Origin: Pseudomonas rhizophila
Lineage (GTDB): Bacteria; Pseudomonadota; Gammaproteobacteria; Pseudomonadales; Pseudomonadaceae
Assembly (NCBI RefSeq): GCF_003033885.1
Contig: NZ_CP024081.1
Span: 5,453,178-5,517,177, forward strand
Reading direction: 5' to 3'
Length of the DNA stretch: 64,000 nt
Shown in pieces: positions 39,460-48,494 of this stretch. Each line of letters opens with the position of its first letter. Position 1 is the first letter of the stretch. The notes below the pieces were generated by a model, which saw only the letters and a list, made by a program, of their open reading frames with translations, did no database searches and was not told where the DNA came from. A program made the position numbers and the translations under genes.

Positions 39460-39858
39460 ATGCCCATCGTTGTCGAGCAGTTGAATGACGCCACCTGTCG
39501 GGACCGGCAGGACCTGCACAAAATCTACCAGGATGCCCCGGCCTGGCTGTTCGAGCCGTTCACCGACGGCACACAACTGATACACAAATGCCTGGAAGAC
39601 GGCGCGCTGATCGCAGCCCGCTTCAATGATCGGTTGCTCGGTGCCGCGCGGCTGCAACGGCACCAGGACGTCTGGCACTTGTCCCAATTGTGTGTACGAA
39701 ACATCACCCGTCGTCGTGGGGTGGCGGAACGATTGGTCAGCGAAGCACGGAAAATGGCTACGCAACACGGTGCCGAACTGAAACTCTTGGCCCCATCCGG
39801 TCATCTGGAAGCCCAGGCGCTGGCGGCCAAATTGAAACTGACGCTGGAGCAGGCCTAG
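39460..39858 (+). CDS. panZ: GNAT-fold acetyl-CoA sensor, PanZ/PanM family
   Basis: 132 residues. A GNAT fold with the acetyl-CoA pyrophosphate loop in VRNITRRRGVAERLVSEARKMA and a short N-terminus MPIVVEQLNDATCRDRQDLHKIYQ. In enteric bacteria PanZ binds acetyl-CoA and triggers self-cleavage of aspartate decarboxylase PanD, limiting coenzyme A synthesis. panD is not nearby. The family call rests on overall pattern and length; a plain N-acetyltransferase is the alternative. A CAGGA ribosome site precedes ATG 39460. The 261-base interval before it (39199-39459) shows no other feature. Confidence 0.75.
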   Translation: MPIVVEQLNDATCRDRQDLHKIYQDAPAWLFEPFTDGTQLIHKCLEDGALIAARFNDRLLGAARLQRHQDVWHLSQLCVRNITRRRGVAERLVSEARKMATQHGAELKLLAPSGHLEAQALAAKLKLTLEQA

Positions 39859-39998
39859 ATCCGGGAGCTCAGAGCAGCCCTCGCCACGGGTGCCATGATC
39901 CACAGGCCTGTCAGAAAGAACGATCACCCAACGCGCCATCAGGTCAGGGCGTTATACTCCCAGGCTAAATTTTGAACTCAACCTACAAGGACTCGCCC

Positions 39999-42236
39999 AT
40001 GAAAGCGTTCGGCAAAATCCTGGGTCTGGTACTTCTCGGGCTGTTGCTGGTCATTGTGGCCTTGGGCTTTGCCCTGACCCACCTCTTCGATCCCAACGAC
40101 TATAAAGAAGAGATCCGCCAGATAGCCCGCGACAAGGCCCACATTGAGCTGACTCTCAATGGCGACATCGGCTGGAGCCTTTTCCCGTGGCTGGGTCTGG
40201 AATTACACGAAGCCAGCGTCGCCACCCTGGCAAACCCGACACAACCGTTCGCCGACCTGCAGATGCTCGGCCTTTCCGTGCGCGTGATTCCACTGCTGCG
40301 CCGCGAAGTGCAGATGAGCGACGTGCGGGTCGAAGGCCTGAACCTGCGACTCAACCGTGACAAGAACGGCCACGGCAACTGGGAAGACATCGGCAAGGCA
40401 CCCGCCTCTAAAACCACGGCAAACGCCCCGGCACCGGCCGAACAGCCTGCCCCTGGGGACAGCGCCCCGGCGCAGAAACCGGCCCAGCCAACCCGCCTGG
40501 ACATCGACAGCCTGACCGTTAACAACGCCCGGGTCGAATACACCGACGAGCAGGCCGGCCGGCAGTTCACCGCCGAAAGCATCCAACTGAGCACTGGCCC
40601 GATCCATGATTCCACCAACATCCCGGTCACTCTCACCGCATTCCTGGCCAGCAACCAGCCAGCCGTGCGCGTGCGCACCGAAGTCACGGGCGAGCTGCGC
40701 TTTGAGCGCGCCTTGCAGCGCTACAAGTTCGAAGACCTGAAGCTGTCCGGCGAAGCCACGGGCGACCCTTTGCAGGGCAAGACCGTGACGTTCGCGGCAC
40801 ACGGGCAGTTACTCCTTGATAAAGCGGCGAACGTCGCCGAATGGACCGGTATCAAGCTTTCCATCAATCAACTGCGGGCGTTGGGCGAACTGAAGGTCAA
40901 TGATCTGGACAAGACCCCACAACTGAGCGGCGGCATGTCGATCGCCCAATTCGACCTGGCGAAATTCGTCGACGGCGTCGGCCAGAAACTGCCGGCCATG
41001 GCCGAAGGCAGCTTGAGCAAAGTAGAACTGGTCACCCGTATTGCGGCCACGCCGACCAGCGCCGAATTCAATAGCATCAATCTGAAAATCGACGACAGCA
41101 CCTTCAGCGGTCGTATCGCCGTGGAAGACTTTGCCAAGCAGTCACTGCGTGCGCAGCTCAAGGCCGATACCTTCAACGTTGACCGCTATCTGCCGCCAAA
41201 ATCCGCCGAGGCCGACAGTTCCAAGGCAGCCCGTGAGGCGGAGGTCAGCAACACCGAAGCCAGCGCCATGGCCGGCGCCGGCAGCACACCGTTGCCGAGC
41301 GCGCCCACCCAGGGCGCCTGGAGCAACGACCGGCTGTTTCCGGTCGAACGCTTGGGCAAACTGGACCTGGATGCCGACCTGACCTTCGGCCAACTGACTC
41401 TCGATAAGCTGCCGATCCAGAATGCCGCCCTCAAGGCCACCGGCCAGGGCGGCCTGCTGACCCTGGAAAACCTGCGGGGCGATCTGTACAACGGCAACTT
41501 CGAAGTCAAAGGCACGCTGGACGTGCGCCAGCCCACGCCGCAGTTGAGCCTGCAAACCCGCATCAACCGGGTACCGGCCGAGAAAATCATCGAAAGCCAG
41601 GGCAAGACGCCGCCCGTCAAAGGCCTGGTGACACTCAACAGCGCCGTGACCGCCAGCGGCAACAGCCAAAAGGCCCTGATCGACAGCCTCAATGGCACTG
41701 CCGGATTCGTCATCAACGACGGCGTACTGCTCAATGCCAACCTCGAGCAGCAGTTGTGCCGAGGCATCGCCACCCTCAATCGTAAAACCCTCAGTGGCGA
41801 GCCCCGGGGCAAGGACACCCCGTTCGAGCAACTCAACGGCAATCTCACCTTCCGCAGCGGCGTGGCCAGCAACCCGGACCTGAAAGTCCGTATCCCTGGC
41901 ATGACCGTCAACGGCAACGGCGATATCGACCTGCGTGTGCTGGGCATGGACTACCGCGTCGGCATCATCATCGAAGGCGACAAGAGCGACATGCCCGACC
42001 CGGCTTGCCAGGTCAACGAACGTTACGTCGATGTCGAATGGCCGTTACGCTGCCGCGGTCCGCTGGAGCTGGGCGCGAAGGCATGCCGCCTGGACAACGA
42101 AGGATTGGGCAAAGTCGCCGCGAAACTGGCCGGCGACCGCCTCGGTGACAAGCTCAATGAGAAGATCGACGAGAAGCTCGGCGACAAGGTCAGCCCCGAG
42201 CTGAAGGACGCGCTCAAGGGGTTGTTCAAGCGATGA
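39999..42236 (+). CDS. asmA: AsmA family envelope protein
   Basis: 745 residues from ATG 39999, preceded by AAGGA. One N-terminal helix (ILGLVLLGLLLVIVALGFAL) anchors a large periplasmic beta-rich domain starting FDPNDYKEEIRQIARDKAHIELTLNGDIGWSLFPWLGLELHE, the AsmA signature. A Pro/Ala-rich linker (about 145-165) and the C-terminal AsmA module (TASGNSQKALIDSLNGTAGFVINDGVLL) follow, then a Lys/Asp-rich helical tail. AsmA proteins are related to bridge-like lipid carriers between inner and outer membrane. Stop overlaps the mutY start. Confidence 0.94.
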   Translation: MKAFGKILGLVLLGLLLVIVALGFALTHLFDPNDYKEEIRQIARDKAHIELTLNGDIGWSLFPWLGLELHEASVATLANPTQPFADLQMLGLSVRVIPLLRREVQMSDVRVEGLNLRLNRDKNGHGNWEDIGKAPASKTTANAPAPAEQPAPGDSAPAQKPAQPTRLDIDSLTVNNARVEYTDEQAGRQFTAESIQLSTGPIHDSTNIPVTLTAFLASNQPAVRVRTEVTGELRFERALQRYKFEDLKLSGEATGDPLQGKTVTFAAHGQLLLDKAANVAEWTGIKLSINQLRALGELKVNDLDKTPQLSGGMSIAQFDLAKFVDGVGQKLPAMAEGSLSKVELVTRIAATPTSAEFNSINLKIDDSTFSGRIAVEDFAKQSLRAQLKADTFNVDRYLPPKSAEADSSKAAREAEVSNTEASAMAGAGSTPLPSAPTQGAWSNDRLFPVERLGKLDLDADLTFGQLTLDKLPIQNAALKATGQGGLLTLENLRGDLYNGNFEVKGTLDVRQPTPQLSLQTRINRVPAEKIIESQGKTPPVKGLVTLNSAVTASGNSQKALIDSLNGTAGFVINDGVLLNANLEQQLCRGIATLNRKTLSGEPRGKDTPFEQLNGNLTFRSGVASNPDLKVRIPGMTVNGNGDIDLRVLGMDYRVGIIIEGDKSDMPDPACQVNERYVDVEWPLRCRGPLELGAKACRLDNEGLGKVAAKLAGDRLGDKLNEKIDEKLGDKVSPELKDALKGLFKR

Positions 42237-43300
42237 CAGCCGAGCAGTTTTCCAGCGCCGTACTGGACTGGTTCGACCGCCATGGGCGCCACGACTTGCC
42301 TTGGCAGCAAGACATCACTGCGTATCGGGTGTGGGTCTCGGAAATCATGCTGCAGCAGACCCAGGTCAGCACCGTGCTCAATTATTTCGACCGGTTCATG
42401 GCCTCGCTGCCCACCGTGCAAGCCCTGGCCGCCGCGCCGGAAGACGAAGTGCTGCACCTGTGGACCGGCCTGGGCTACTACACCCGCGCCCGTAATCTGC
42501 AGAAAACCGCGAAGATCGTAGTCGACCAATATGGCGGTGAATTCCCCCGCGACGCGGAAAAACTCACCGAATTACCGGGGATCGGCCTGTCCACAGCCGG
42601 CGCCATCGCCAGCATCAGCATGGGCCTGCGGGCACCGATCCTCGATGGCAACGTCAAGCGGGTGCTGGCGCGCTTCACCGCCCAGGAAGGTTACCCGGGC
42701 GAACCGAAGGTCGCGAAGCAACTGTGGGCGACTGCCGAGCGCTTCACGCCTCAAGACCGGGTCAACGCCTACACCCAGGCGATGATGGACCTGGGCGCCA
42801 CGCTCTGTACCCGCAGCAAACCCAGCTGCCTGCTTTGCCCGCTTAAAAAAGGCTGCCAAGCCCATATGCTCGGCCTCGAGACCCGCTACCCGATCCCCAA
42901 GCCACGCAAGGATGTGCCCAAAAAACGCACCTTGATGCCGATGCTGGCCAACCGCGAAGGCGCGATTCTGCTTTATCGTCGCCCCTCCACGGGCCTGTGG
43001 GGCGGTTTATGGAGCTTGCCGGAACTCGACGACCTCGACGACCTGCAACACCTGGCCCTGCAACACTCGCTGGAGCTGGGCAATCAGCAGCAGATGCCAA
43101 GCCTGGTGCACACTTTCAGCCACTTCCAGTTGGCGATCGAACCCTGGCTGGTCCGGGTCCGGGAAACCGGCCATCACGTGGCCGAGGCCGACTGGCTCTG
43201 GTATAACCTCGCCACCCCGCCGCGCCTGGGCCTCGCCGCCCCGGTCAAGACCTTGCTCGAACGCGCGGCCGCCGTATTGAACGCAGGAGAGTTGCAATGA
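42233..43300 (+). CDS. mutY: A/G-specific adenine DNA glycosylase MutY
   Basis: 355 residues. The catalytic Glu is in [16 protein letters not shown], the helix-hairpin-helix is [18 protein letters not shown], and the 4Fe-4S ligands have the spacing C-X6-C-X2-C-X5-C ([17 protein letters not shown]). A C-terminal NUDIX-like 8-oxoG recognition domain follows ([21 protein letters not shown]). It removes adenine opposite 8-oxoguanine. ATGA overlaps join asmA-mutY-yggX. Confidence 0.98.
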   Translation: MTAEQFSSAVLDWFDRHGRHDLPWQQDITAYRVWVSEIMLQQTQVSTVLNYFDRFMASLPTVQALAAAPEDEVLHLWTGLGYYTRARNLQKTAKIVVDQYGGEFPRDAEKLTELPGIGLSTAGAIASISMGLRAPILDGNVKRVLARFTAQEGYPGEPKVAKQLWATAERFTPQDRVNAYTQAMMDLGATLCTRSKPSCLLCPLKKGCQAHMLGLETRYPIPKPRKDVPKKRTLMPMLANREGAILLYRRPSTGLWGGLWSLPELDDLDDLQHLALQHSLELGNQQQMPSLVHTFSHFQLAIEPWLVRVRETGHHVAEADWLWYNLATPPRLGLAAPVKTLLERAAAVLNAGELQ

Positions 43301-43569
43301 TCCGCACCGTGATGTGCCGCAAGTACAAAGAACAACTGGAAGGCCTGGAGCGCGCGCCGTTCCCGGGCGTCAAAGGCCAGGACATCTACGACAATGTCTC
43401 GGCCAAGGCCTGGGCGGACTGGCAAAAACACCAGACCCTGCTGATCAACGAAAAACGCCTGAACATGATGAACGCCGAAGACCGCAAATACCTTCAAGGC
43501 GAAATGGAAAAGTTCTTTTCCGGCGAAGAATACGCCAAGGCCGAAGGCTACGTGCCGCCGTCCGAATAG
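43297..43569 (+). CDS. yggX: Oxidative damage protection protein YggX (Fe(II) trafficking)
   Basis: 90 residues with the full family pattern: [24 protein letters not shown] with Cys7, [26 protein letters not shown] and [12 protein letters not shown]. It protects iron-sulfur proteins from oxidative damage. The coupling to mutY (4-base overlap) is conserved in many gammaproteobacteria and fits a shared oxidative-damage role. Confidence 0.97.
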   Translation: MIRTVMCRKYKEQLEGLERAPFPGVKGQDIYDNVSAKAWADWQKHQTLLINEKRLNMMNAEDRKYLQGEMEKFFSGEEYAKAEGYVPPSE

Positions 43570-43632
43570 GCCACCCAGAACCGGGGCGGATCGTAAGCGA
43601 CGGTAATAATTAAATATTTTTTGATAACGTGC

Positions 43633-43661
43633 TTGACGACCCCCTGAAAAACCCGTTTAAT
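43633..43661 (+). promoter_or_regulatory. sigma-70 promoter of tRNA-Phe
   Basis: TTGACG (43633-43638) and TTTAAT (43656-43661) separated by 17 bases, ending 10 bases before the mature tRNA. Confidence 0.8.
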
Positions 43662-43671
43662 GCGCCCCGTT

Positions 43672-43747
43672 GCCCAGATAGCTCAGTCGGTAGAGCAGGG
43701 GATTGAAAATCCCCGTGTCGGCGGTTCGATTCCGTCTCTGGGCACCA
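43672..43747 (+). tRNA. tRNA-Phe (anticodon GAA)
   Basis: 76 bases with a complete cloverleaf: acceptor GCCCAGA / TCTGGGC, D-arm with AGCTCAGTCGGTAGAGC, anticodon arm GGGGATTGAAAATCCCC (anticodon GAA), T-arm GGCGGTTCGATTCCGTC and encoded 3' CCA. Confidence 0.98.
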
Positions 43748-43754
43748 AATACCG

Positions 43755-43788
43755 AAAACCCCGATCAAGAAATTGATCGGGGTTTTTT
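43755..43788 (+). terminator. Terminator of tRNA-Phe
   Basis: AAAACCCCGATCAA / TTGATCGGGGTTTTTT with a GAAA loop, 7 bases after the tRNA. Confidence 0.94.
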
Positions 43789-43939
43789 ATTGCCTGGGAT
43801 TTACGGTAGCTGTGACAGCGCGTCGAGTTCTTCAACCTCACTGGGTGCCACATTGTTTGTGGTGGATTGAGATTCGAAGTGGTTGCCCTGAAGCTGTAGG
43901 ATAGATCGCCTTATTTTCATGCCAGGAGTCTGCCCCCCC

Positions 43940-44347
43940 ATGTCATCGGCAAACAAACAGCAGAAACGAAACCAGCGCGCCAAGGCCAAAGCCAAGAAGA
44001 ACCGCATTCAGCGTGCTGCTGCGCCGAACGACTTCCTGGACCCAAACGATGAGCGCATCGATCTGGAATCCGTGGACCTGACGGAGCTGTTCCAAATCAT
44101 GAGCTCCGCTGAAAAGGTCAGCCAGAAGGCGATGTGCGAGGCGTTCCTGACCTATCCACTGCTGACGCTGGTGCTGGAACAGGAAGGTGAGGACGAAGCG
44201 ACCGACTTCATCATTACTGCATTGATCGAATACCGTCGCCTGACCAAAGGCGTCGATGAGCAGACCGCGCTGGATTGGGTGGAGAGTGAGCAGTTCCAGG
44301 CCGATTATGTCGCCGCGTCCAAGGCGCTAGCCCAAGATCCGATCTGA
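43940..44347 (+). CDS. Hypothetical lysine-rich small protein (paralogue of 47698-48144)
   Basis: 135 residues from ATG 43940 (MSSANKQQKRNQRAKAKAKK); CAGGAG lies 11 bases upstream. A strongly basic N-terminal 30 residues (KQQKRNQRAKAKAKKNRIQRA) precede an acidic helical domain (LDPNDERIDLESVDLTELFQIMSSAEKVSQKAM ... YRRLTKGVDEQTALDWVESEQF). The same design and several identical positions occur in the protein at 47698-48144, on the other side of bphOP. No family recognised. The basic tail could bind nucleic acid; that is a guess. Confidence 0.75.
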   Translation: MSSANKQQKRNQRAKAKAKKNRIQRAAAPNDFLDPNDERIDLESVDLTELFQIMSSAEKVSQKAMCEAFLTYPLLTLVLEQEGEDEATDFIITALIEYRRLTKGVDEQTALDWVESEQFQADYVAASKALAQDPI

Positions 44348-44552
44348 TGATCGTCCTCATTATGAGGACGTCGGCAGTGGATGACGCCATCCCGGGATAG
44401 CTCCTACAAGCCAGGGTCAGCCAAGATCAGGCGGCGTCAAACCCGTCCTGCAAGAATCGGACGGCTTTCCTCCCACCTAATCAGACTCGCCCTGCATCAT
44501 CGAAACGTCGTCCAGAGCATCCTTTTGGTCCGCCCGTTTGGGAAAGGCTTTG

Positions 44553-44708
44553 ATGAACGCAACCTGCGCCACATGCGGGACTTTTATCAATCGTTTCCAA
44601 TTTGGAACGCAGTGCGCCATATTTTTGGAGTTCCTCGGAATGCCCAATGCCGGCGCTTTGCTGGAGACCGACCTGGAGCAAGCCTTGAGGCTCGACAACC
44701 AAGACTGA
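44553..44708 (+). CDS. Possible small CxxC protein (51 residues)
   Basis: A short frame starting at ATG 44553 six bases after AAAGG, encoding MNATCATCGTFINRFQFGTQ and continuing to LEQALRLDNQD. The CATC pair and a third cysteine suggest a metal or redox site, and codon use is compatible with coding. It is the only candidate gene in the 473-base interval 44348-44820 between two plus-strand genes; the overlapping longer frames on both strands look random. Unconfirmed. Confidence 0.35.
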   Translation: MNATCATCGTFINRFQFGTQCAIFLEFLGMPNAGALLETDLEQALRLDNQD

Positions 44709-44820
44709 CGACGGGCGAACTGAAAGCCAACAGCTGATGGCCGCTCTGGCCGAAAAATCTGTGTAAGATTGATGCGCTTTTTTTTTCCAGCAACGCTCCA
44801 GTCAACGAGCTCTATCCCGC

Positions 44821-45426
44821 ATGTCACCGGCCGCGCCTCCCCCTTCTCTGATTCAGGCATTGCGGACCGAAACCGCTGAGCTGCACGTCGCCCTGGAAAA
44901 ACGCTTGCCGTTTTTCTCCGAACAGTTGGACCTCGACCTGTACCGGCGCCTGATGGCCGCCTACTACGGTTTTTATAAACCGCTGGAACAGCGACTTCAT
45001 GTACTGACGCTGACACCGACGGGGTTGGACCAATCCCTGCGGATCAAGCTTCCCGTACTGCAGGCGGATCTCACGGCATTGGGCCTGGATGACCACGCTA
45101 TCGAGGCACTGCCCACCTGCCGGGACCTGCCGCAGATCGATTCCCGTGCCGCCGCCCTGGGGGTTTCCTATGTGCTGGAAGGTGCAACCCTCGGGGGGCA
45201 GATCCTGCGGCGCAGAGTCGCCGAACAGCTCGGTCTTGATGCCTCCAGCGGCGCTGCGTTTCTCAATGTGTATGGCGAACTCACCGGTCGGCGCTGGAAG
45301 GACTTCCTTCAATATCTGGGCGACAGGAACCTTGGCGACGCCCAAACGCTCGAAGTCACATGTGCCGCCAAAGCGACGTTTACTCATTTTGAACATTGGC
45401 TGGACAGCCAAAAGGTATTGTTATGA
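44821..45426 (+). CDS. bphO: Biliverdin-producing heme oxygenase BphO
   Basis: 201 residues. Bacterial heme oxygenase fold with the proximal heme histidine in TAELHVALEKRLPF (His24), RLMAAYYGFYKPLEQRL, and the distal helix GVSYVLEGATLGGQILRRR with its glycines. It opens heme to biliverdin, the chromophore of the phytochrome encoded next; its stop overlaps the bphP start (ATGA). It starts right after a region with no clear promoter. Confidence 0.93.
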   Translation: MSPAAPPPSLIQALRTETAELHVALEKRLPFFSEQLDLDLYRRLMAAYYGFYKPLEQRLHVLTLTPTGLDQSLRIKLPVLQADLTALGLDDHAIEALPTCRDLPQIDSRAAALGVSYVLEGATLGGQILRRRVAEQLGLDASSGAAFLNVYGELTGRRWKDFLQYLGDRNLGDAQTLEVTCAAKATFTHFEHWLDSQKVLL

Positions 45427-47657
45427 CCCCGGAAAACCAGGAAGCCTTCGAAGAACTGCTGGCCAATTGTGCAGACGAACCGATTCGCTTCCCCGGGGCC
45501 ATCCAGCCTCATGGCGTGCTACTGATGCTGTCCGAACCCGACTTCGTCATCCGACAGGTCAGCGCCAACGTATTGCAATTGATGGGGCACGATCCTCACG
45601 GTCTCCCCGGCCAGACGCTGGACGCACTGTTCGGGCAGCAGCAGGCCCAAGCCGTCCTCAAGGCCTGTCGCGCCGATGCGGACGGGGACAACGCGCCCGT
45701 GGAGATTGTCGTGAACCAGCTGCGTTTTGACGCCCTGGTCCACCGCCATCAAGGCGCCCTGATCGTCGAACTGGAACAGCACCTGAGCGACTACCGTCCC
45801 GAAGGTGTCAGCGGCGAAGCCAATCTGGGGCGCATGCTGCAACGTCTGCAAGGCGCGAAAAGCCTTCAGGCTCTCTACGAAATCAGCGTTCGGGAAATTC
45901 AGGCCATGACCGGCTACGACCGAGTACTGATCTATCGCTTCGAAGAAGAAGGCCATGGCCAGGTGATCGCCGAGGCCAGCGCGCCGTCGATGGAGCTCTA
46001 CAAAGGCCTGTTTTTTCCGGCATCGGATATCCCTGAACAGGCCCGGGAGCTGTATCGCACCAACTGGCTGCGGATCATCCCCAACGCTGACTACACGCCG
46101 GTACCGCTGGTCCCGCAGTTGCGCCCCGACACTCAAACACCCCTAGACCTGAGCTTTTCCACCCTGCGTAGCGTCTCGCCGATCCACCGCCAATACATGA
46201 AGAACATGGGTGTGCTGTCGTCCATGAGTATTTCCCTGATGGAAGGCGACCGGCTGTGGGGCCTGATCAGTTGCGGCAACCGTCAACCCCTGCTCGTGCC
46301 CCACGAAATGCGCATGGCCTGCCAGACCATCGGCCAAGTGCTGTCGCTGCAGATCAGCGCCATGGAAGCACTGGAGCTGACCCGTCAACGGGACGCCAAG
46401 CTTGAGGACCTCAAGGTTCTCGCCACGGCCATGGCCGAGTCCAGCGACAATGTCTTTGACGGCTTGTCCCACGAACCCCAACGGCTGATGGACCTGACCG
46501 GCGCCACCGGCGTCGCGATCCTCGAGGACAACAAGCTGCACCGCCATGGCCAGTGCCCGGAAGCGGAGCAGATCCGCGAGCTGCATAAATGGATGCTGGA
46601 GACCGGCCAACCCGTTTTCTCCCACCACAACCTGAGCAGCATTTTCGCTCCGGCCCAGGCTTACCAAGACGTGGCGAGCGGTGTGCTGGCGATCCACCTG
46701 CCCAAGCCTGTGGAAAATGGCGTGCTGTGGTTCCGCCCCGAGGTGAAGCAAACCATCCAGTGGAGCGGCGACCCGCAAAAACCCCTGGACCTGGAAAGCA
46801 GCGAGACAGGTTTGCGCCTGCGACCGCGAACGTCTTTCGAAATCTGGAAAGTCGAAATGGCCGGCATCAGTACCAAATGGACCCACGGCGATCTGTTTGC
46901 CGCCAACGACCTGCGTCGCTCGGCCCTGGAAAACGATCTGGCCCGGCAAGTCCACAAGGAGCGTCAGGCGGTGCAGGCGCGTGATGAACTGGTGGCGGTG
47001 GTGTCCCATGACCTGCGCAACCCGATGACGGTCATATCCATGCTCTGCGGCATGATGCAAAAGTCCTTCAGCTCCGACGGCTCCCATAGCTCCAAGCGAA
47101 TTGCTTCAGCCATCGACACCATGCAACAGGCCGCCAGCCGCATGAACGTACTGCTCGAAGACCTGCTGGACACTTCGCGCATCGACGCCGGGCGCTACAC
47201 CATCCATCCCCAGCCGCTGGACGTCAGCCAGATATTCGAAGACGCCTGCTCGCTGCTGACGCCGCTGGCAACCGCCAAGGCCATCGATATTTCGTTCCAC
47301 GCCGAACCCAATCTCAAGATCAATGCCGACCCCGAGCGGTTGTTCCAGGTGCTGTCGAACCTGATTGGAAACGCCATCAAGTTCACCCCCCAGCAAGGCA
47401 GCGTGGGCATCAGCGCGATGTCGGTGGGTGACGAGATCGTGTTCAGCGTTCGTGATACCGGCGAAGGAATCAAACCGGAGCAGTTGCCTCACGTGTTTGA
47501 CCGCTACTGGACAGTCAAGGAAGGCAACCCGAACGGCACCGGGCTGGGTTTGTATATTTCCAAGGGGATTGTCCAGGCCCATGGCGGTAAACTGCACGCT
47601 GAAAGCCAGCCAGGCAAGGGCAGCGAATTCAGCTTTACCGTGCCGAAAATCAACTGA
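45423..47657 (+). CDS. bphP: Bacteriophytochrome histidine kinase BphP
   Basis: 744 residues from ATG 45423. Biliverdin attaches to the N-terminal Cys16 (LLANCADEPIRFPGAIQPHG). Domains: PAS (about 20-125), GAF with the PASDIPEQAREL motif (about 140-310), PHY (about 320-495), HisKA with phosphoacceptor His529 (VSHDLRNPMTVISM), and HATPase (NLIGNAIKF, DTGEGI, GTGLGLYISKGI). Cytosolic red/far-red light sensor kinase. No response-regulator gene is adjacent, so its partner must be elsewhere. A 4-base overlap with bphO couples pigment and apoprotein. Confidence 0.96.
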   Translation: MTPENQEAFEELLANCADEPIRFPGAIQPHGVLLMLSEPDFVIRQVSANVLQLMGHDPHGLPGQTLDALFGQQQAQAVLKACRADADGDNAPVEIVVNQLRFDALVHRHQGALIVELEQHLSDYRPEGVSGEANLGRMLQRLQGAKSLQALYEISVREIQAMTGYDRVLIYRFEEEGHGQVIAEASAPSMELYKGLFFPASDIPEQARELYRTNWLRIIPNADYTPVPLVPQLRPDTQTPLDLSFSTLRSVSPIHRQYMKNMGVLSSMSISLMEGDRLWGLISCGNRQPLLVPHEMRMACQTIGQVLSLQISAMEALELTRQRDAKLEDLKVLATAMAESSDNVFDGLSHEPQRLMDLTGATGVAILEDNKLHRHGQCPEAEQIRELHKWMLETGQPVFSHHNLSSIFAPAQAYQDVASGVLAIHLPKPVENGVLWFRPEVKQTIQWSGDPQKPLDLESSETGLRLRPRTSFEIWKVEMAGISTKWTHGDLFAANDLRRSALENDLARQVHKERQAVQARDELVAVVSHDLRNPMTVISMLCGMMQKSFSSDGSHSSKRIASAIDTMQQAASRMNVLLEDLLDTSRIDAGRYTIHPQPLDVSQIFEDACSLLTPLATAKAIDISFHAEPNLKINADPERLFQVLSNLIGNAIKFTPQQGSVGISAMSVGDEIVFSVRDTGEGIKPEQLPHVFDRYWTVKEGNPNGTGLGLYISKGIVQAHGGKLHAESQPGKGSEFSFTVPKIN

Positions 47658-47697
47658 GCCGGGCATCGCCCTCTAACAAACTGGAAACCGAAGCCCA

Positions 47698-48144
47698 ATG
47701 GCCTCACTGAACAAACAGCAAAAACGCGCCAAGCGTGCCAAAGACAAGGCCAAGCAAATCCGCATGAGCGGGCGTAAATCCATCCCCATGTATGGCGACC
47801 CGGCCCATGCCACCGCCCAGCCACCGGTCTACGTGCTCGAGCTGTTCGCCAAGCTACGCGAAGCCGAGGCCATCAGCCGCAGCGAGATGCTCGACACGCT
47901 GCTCGCGTCCCTGAGCGTGATGATCAGCGAACGCCCCGGCCTGCTGGACCTGAAAAACGCCGAGAACGAAAGCATGGCCGCCACCAACCTGGCCGCTGAC
48001 ATGCTGGTGGACTACCGCATGTGGGCCGACGACATGGATCGCGAGACGGCCCAGCGCTGGCTCAGCACCCCGGAGTTCATCAAGGACTTCAGCGAGGCCC
48101 TGGATCGTTATCGTCAGCTGATGGAAGAGCCCGCCAGCGAATAG
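47698..48144 (+). CDS. Hypothetical lysine-rich small protein (paralogue of 43940-44347)
   Basis: 148 residues. The N-terminus ASLNKQQKRAKRAKDKAKQI mirrors the basic tail of the protein at 43940 (KQQKR and RAKxKAK shared), and the C-terminal part again contains YR(M/R)-type, then TAQRWLSTPEFIKDFSEALDRY, comparable to TALDWVESEQFQADYVAASKAL. It follows bphP by 40 bases on the same strand and may be co-transcribed. No known family; no enzymatic motif. Confidence 0.78.
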   Translation: MASLNKQQKRAKRAKDKAKQIRMSGRKSIPMYGDPAHATAQPPVYVLELFAKLREAEAISRSEMLDTLLASLSVMISERPGLLDLKNAENESMAATNLAADMLVDYRMWADDMDRETAQRWLSTPEFIKDFSEALDRYRQLMEEPASE

Positions 48145-48494
48145 AACGCGATCAGCCTCACGGAGAAGAGGACAGCCAGCTAAAACTTCCTATGGACGAT
48201 AAAAACGCACAACGGCAACACTCACCCGATTAACCCTTCCAACCCCCAGCCAAAGCTGGCACCATCGCGCCTTTTTTTACGCGACTCCCCGGGACTTTTA
48301 CCGGTAAACAGAGTTCGAACGGCCGTTCGGTTGTTGATGGCGCGACAGTCTGCTGCGCCGATGCGACAACCTGCCGCACATTCGCGGTTTACCACCCGTA
48401 GCGCTGTTGGCTGCCATTCGGACGCTATGCTAGCTTGGCCGCCTCGCCAGGAAGGCCGCCAACAGCAAGGGAGCACACACCATGAGGACCGCAC
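48145..48494. other. Intergenic region upstream of the amino-acid ABC operon
   Basis: 350 bases without a supported gene. It has a small hairpin (CCAGC/GCTGG near 48246) followed by a T-run at about 48272-48278, possibly a weak terminator for the preceding gene, and a palindromic CGAACGGCCGTTCG near 48316. The ribosome site GAGGA lies just before ATG 48495. No sure promoter. Confidence 0.5.
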
